This document shows, piece by piece, positions 61,601 through 64,000 of a DNA stretch of 64,000 nucleotides. Both the position numbers and the translations under genes were made by a program. Within the stretch, counting starts at the first letter, position 1. Each line of letters begins with the position of its first letter. A model generated the notes under the pieces. It was not told the origin of the DNA and searched no databases. It saw only the letters and a list, made by a program, of their open reading frames with translations. Source of the DNA: Balanoglossus misakiensis (Eukaryota > Hemichordata); assembly GCA_040954595.2 (NCBI GenBank), contig CM082591.2, forward strand, positions 2,976,001-3,040,000, read 5' to 3'.

Positions 61601-62743
61601 AGCTGGTAAATGCGCTGTCATGGGTCAGGGTCAGGATATATTGTTTGTTGTGGTAATGTTACAAGAAACGTGGGTAAAGACCAGGTAATATTACATGACA
61701 TGTGAATGAAAACAAGGACATGTTGTGAGTGAAGGAATGGCCATGGGTTATTTTCTTAAATATTTTTCATAAAACTCCACTTGTTGGCACCCTGTTAAAA
61801 ATTAAAAAAATATTGCAACAGTGTTTTCTATGGAAACATCATGGCCATGCACTATCTGAGTATAGTCTCCTACCTTATGAGACTAGACTAAACCATGTAA
61901 GAGTAAAGGCACACACAGATTGTGTTTTATTAAATGTTTTTATTACAAATTTAATGCCCGGGACTTTTCAGAAGGATTCCAGTCCACCATGTGTATGTGT
62001 CATGTGAAATTGTTTAGCTCTCGTGACTAAAAGCGATTCATGCATCCAGTATCTGAACAAATGACAACTCATCTATAATGGCCAGATTACGCCACAGTGT
62101 ACACACAACACAACACTACAAAAAGAGAAAATAACGTCAAGTAAACATAACATAATGCCGAATAAAACTCGAAAAGGAATTTTAATAAATACAAGAGCAG
62201 CTTAAGATTTTAGAAATAATAAGTTCCAAATAACGATGATAAAAATTAAACAAAGGTTCATTATGTTTACCGAAGGGTCGATCGCCATGCTTGGCAGCCA
62301 TTTTGAAATCGTGTGTGATTTTTCCTCATCCCTAGTTTGTGCTCTCTGTGTGTTTTTTTTCTGTTTAAAGAAAACCAAGTTAATAGAAGCAACTCTTTGT
62401 AAACGCTGGATGCAACGAAAACTTATAAGTTCCCCTAAACGTAAAAACTTTGAATACAACTGTAGTTGAAGTGTACATGTACTTGCATGCATGCATGCAT
62501 ATATGTATGTATGCTATCTCATGATCTATCTCTCTCATGAATCGCCTCTCCTGGTGAAGAATATACAATGGCTTGCTTTGCATTTTTTATCGGCTCGCGT
62601 GGAGTTGCAAGACATACAGTTCAATCCAAGACCAAGAATGTAGGCAGCATGAAATCGCATTCCTGGTTGCAGTAACCTAGCTGAGAAATCCCCCTGTGAC
62701 AGAAGCTAGCTGTACAATATTTACATCATTATTCATTCCATTT
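58632..62743. other. Intergenic between sulfotransferases 2 and 3
   Basis: No coding exons are recognised. It contains a TGTC microsatellite at 61218-61243 and a short ATGC/ATGT-rich run near 62484-62512. Confidence 0.55.
61218..61243 (+). repeat. (CTGT)n microsatellite
   Basis: About six perfect CTGT units, preceded by an imperfect unit at 61205. Confidence 0.95.
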
Positions 62744-63793
62744 TCATTTTGTGAGCAGTCCTTCGCTTATTAGTTGCTGCCGAATGAGCTCCATCCGTCG
62801 CCTGATGAAAAAGTAGAACTCGTATTCAATGCTCAATCTATCTCGCATGATTTTCTTCACTTGGTCAGACGGTTCCTTCCTCTGCACCGACTTGTAAGAC
62901 TCCACCAGGCCCTTCTCCAGGGTCGCTTGATATGCTTCCGGGGCGCCCTCGAAGAAGTGCGGAAGTAGCTGCTCTAGAATGTATAAGGTCGAGTTGAACT
63001 CTTCCAAGGCACCGACGAATATGAAGTGATCTATGACGTTCTGTTTGGCAGTTTCCAGCGCCCATCTTGTCGGTACGTCACATCCGGGATTCTGGCCGCA
63101 GAAATATGGTATGATAGCGAAAATGTTCGTTATGTTACACTCAGGGCGGTTCTCGAGGACACAGTCGTCGAAAGTCAAGTTGATGTCCCGGCCACTGGCG
63201 TCACTGCGCGTCAGCACTCCGTCGCCGAATCGCGAATAATAGAAGAATGATATCGTGCGGTTCAACGGGTCGCGGATGAGGTTTATCCAATATGGCGTCT
63301 CCACACCGAACCGATCAAAATCCACGAAATTCAAGTGGCGGTTGTAGATGAACGGCGGATCGTAGGAATCAACTTCGAAGGCGAATTCTGCCTGCTCGTG
63401 TTCCTGCAACCGCTTTTTGTCAAAAATTTTGCTCTTCACGTGCGGGAACTTGTGTTTCTTGGACAGGAGATCAATGGTGTGAACCAGACTGCGGCTGCCA
63501 CATTTGCCTACCCTGTTGAACACAAGCCTAGATGTGTTCCGTATGGTGGCTATGTCCAACGGCAGTCCTTTACCCGCGTCCAGCAATGTCTGACGTAGGT
63601 TTCTCTCCTGGTCTGTCTTAGTTTCTGGCGCGAATGCAGCCGGTTGCGGTTGTTGTATTTCACTGGCCGACCTAGATTCTACCGGACTCACAACAATATC
63701 AAACGATCGCGACAGGTACGTGATCAGCAGTATGGCCATGGTAACAGTCAGGATGACTTTTGGCACGATGTTAATGTTCCTTGCTCTTGGCAT
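62744..63793 (-). CDS. Uronyl 2-sulfotransferase-like protein 3, 349 aa
   Basis: A single coding exon. The anchor is at ~12-29 (VILTVTMAILLITYL). The PAPS loop is FNRVGKCGSRS (92-102), the candidate catalytic His153 lies in YNRHLNFVDF, and the 3'-phosphate motif is INLIRDPLNRTISFFYY (170-186). IIPYFCGQNPGCDVPT and LEYEFYFF-type helices follow, with tail RQQLISEGLLTK. It is closer in sequence to copy 1 than to copy 2 (shared SLVHTIDLL/SMVHTIDII, FGDGV/FGDGI, VQRKEPS/VSRKEPS). A full set of PAPS and candidate catalytic residues is present. Confidence 0.9.
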   Translation of the reverse strand: MPRARNINIVPKVILTVTMAILLITYLSRSFDIVVSPVESRSASEIQQPQPAAFAPETKTDQERNLRQTLLDAGKGLPLDIATIRNTSRLVFNRVGKCGSRSLVHTIDLLSKKHKFPHVKSKIFDKKRLQEHEQAEFAFEVDSYDPPFIYNRHLNFVDFDRFGVETPYWINLIRDPLNRTISFFYYSRFGDGVLTRSDASGRDINLTFDDCVLENRPECNITNIFAIIPYFCGQNPGCDVPTRWALETAKQNVIDHFIFVGALEEFNSTLYILEQLLPHFFEGAPEAYQATLEKGLVESYKSVQRKEPSDQVKKIMRDRLSIEYEFYFFIRRRMELIRQQLISEGLLTK

Positions 63794-63929
63794 TGTGGTG
63801 ACTTTTCAGGGAGATATGATAATTTACTTCAACAGCGTTGCCAACCGGTGTGCAGTGACAGACCCTGTAGCAATAAAAGAAAGTTCCATCTTTATGTTCA
63901 CATAAATAATTGCTACATAAGGATCTTTT

Positions 63930-64000
63930 TATAGTCTTCGCGGGAAACTAGTCTTGGCGGCAAAGTATAGTCTTGGCGGGAAAGTATGGTCTTGGTGGAA
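63930..64000 (+). repeat. 19-bp minisatellite, running off the window
   Basis: Units of the form AGTCTTGGCGGGAAAGTAT repeat with small changes about 3.5 times up to the last base, so the array is cut by the window edge. It lies ~140 bp upstream of the sulfotransferase 3 start codon and may overlap its promoter. Confidence 0.85.

Noticed and set aside
1-64000. CRISPR arrays, rRNA or tRNA genes, bacterial operons
   Set aside because: No regularly spaced repeats of CRISPR type and no tRNA-like cloverleaf or B-box was found by eye; spliced animal genes throughout.

Overview
This window reads as nuclear DNA from an animal. The genes are split by GT..AG introns and separated by long AT-rich non-coding stretches. 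The DNA is rich in ACATGTA-type palindromes and carries DNA transposons and MITEs. The gene content (IFTAP/NWC, LMO2, a dopamine D2-like receptor, PGP-type phosphatases, uronyl 2-sulfotransferases) suggests a marine invertebrate, most likely a deuterostome and possibly a lancelet. The species is an inference; nothing in the sequence names it.

Layout. 64-8347 (-): a 24-exon gene for a protein with two calponin-homology-like domains and about ten ankyrin repeats; its 3' UTR leaves the window. 9735-19016: an apparently complete 9.28 kb P-superfamily DNA transposon with an 8-bp target duplication and composite inverted repeats. It holds two convergent spliced genes: a 498-aa C2H2 zinc-finger protein (+) and a P-type transposase (-). 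19733-21510 (+): IFTAP (C11orf74/NWC), five exons. 24169-29596 (-): a D2-like dopamine receptor, four exons with one 3.7 kb intron. 29597-42713: about 13 kb without a recognised gene, holding one MITE and two diverged local duplications. 42714-44176 (-): LMO2. 46435-49008 and 49565-52360 (-): tandem HAD phosphatase paralogues with the same eight-exon structure. 53423-63793 (-): three single-coding-exon uronyl 2-sulfotransferase paralogues in tandem. The window ends in a 19-bp minisatellite.

For the spliced genes, exon joins were checked by reading phase. In every model the exon lengths sum to a multiple of three and each junction keeps the frame. IFTAP and LMO2 both map to human 11p12-p13, and IFTAP is the neighbour of RAG1/RAG2 in vertebrates, so part of the order may be ancestral linkage.

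The most notable system is the two-gene P-like transposon. Its transposase has no visible THAP finger, and its partner carries a C2H2 finger. A piggyBac-type MITE family (TTAA ends, four copies of 91-93 bp) and a CH-CH-ankyrin architecture are the next most interesting items.
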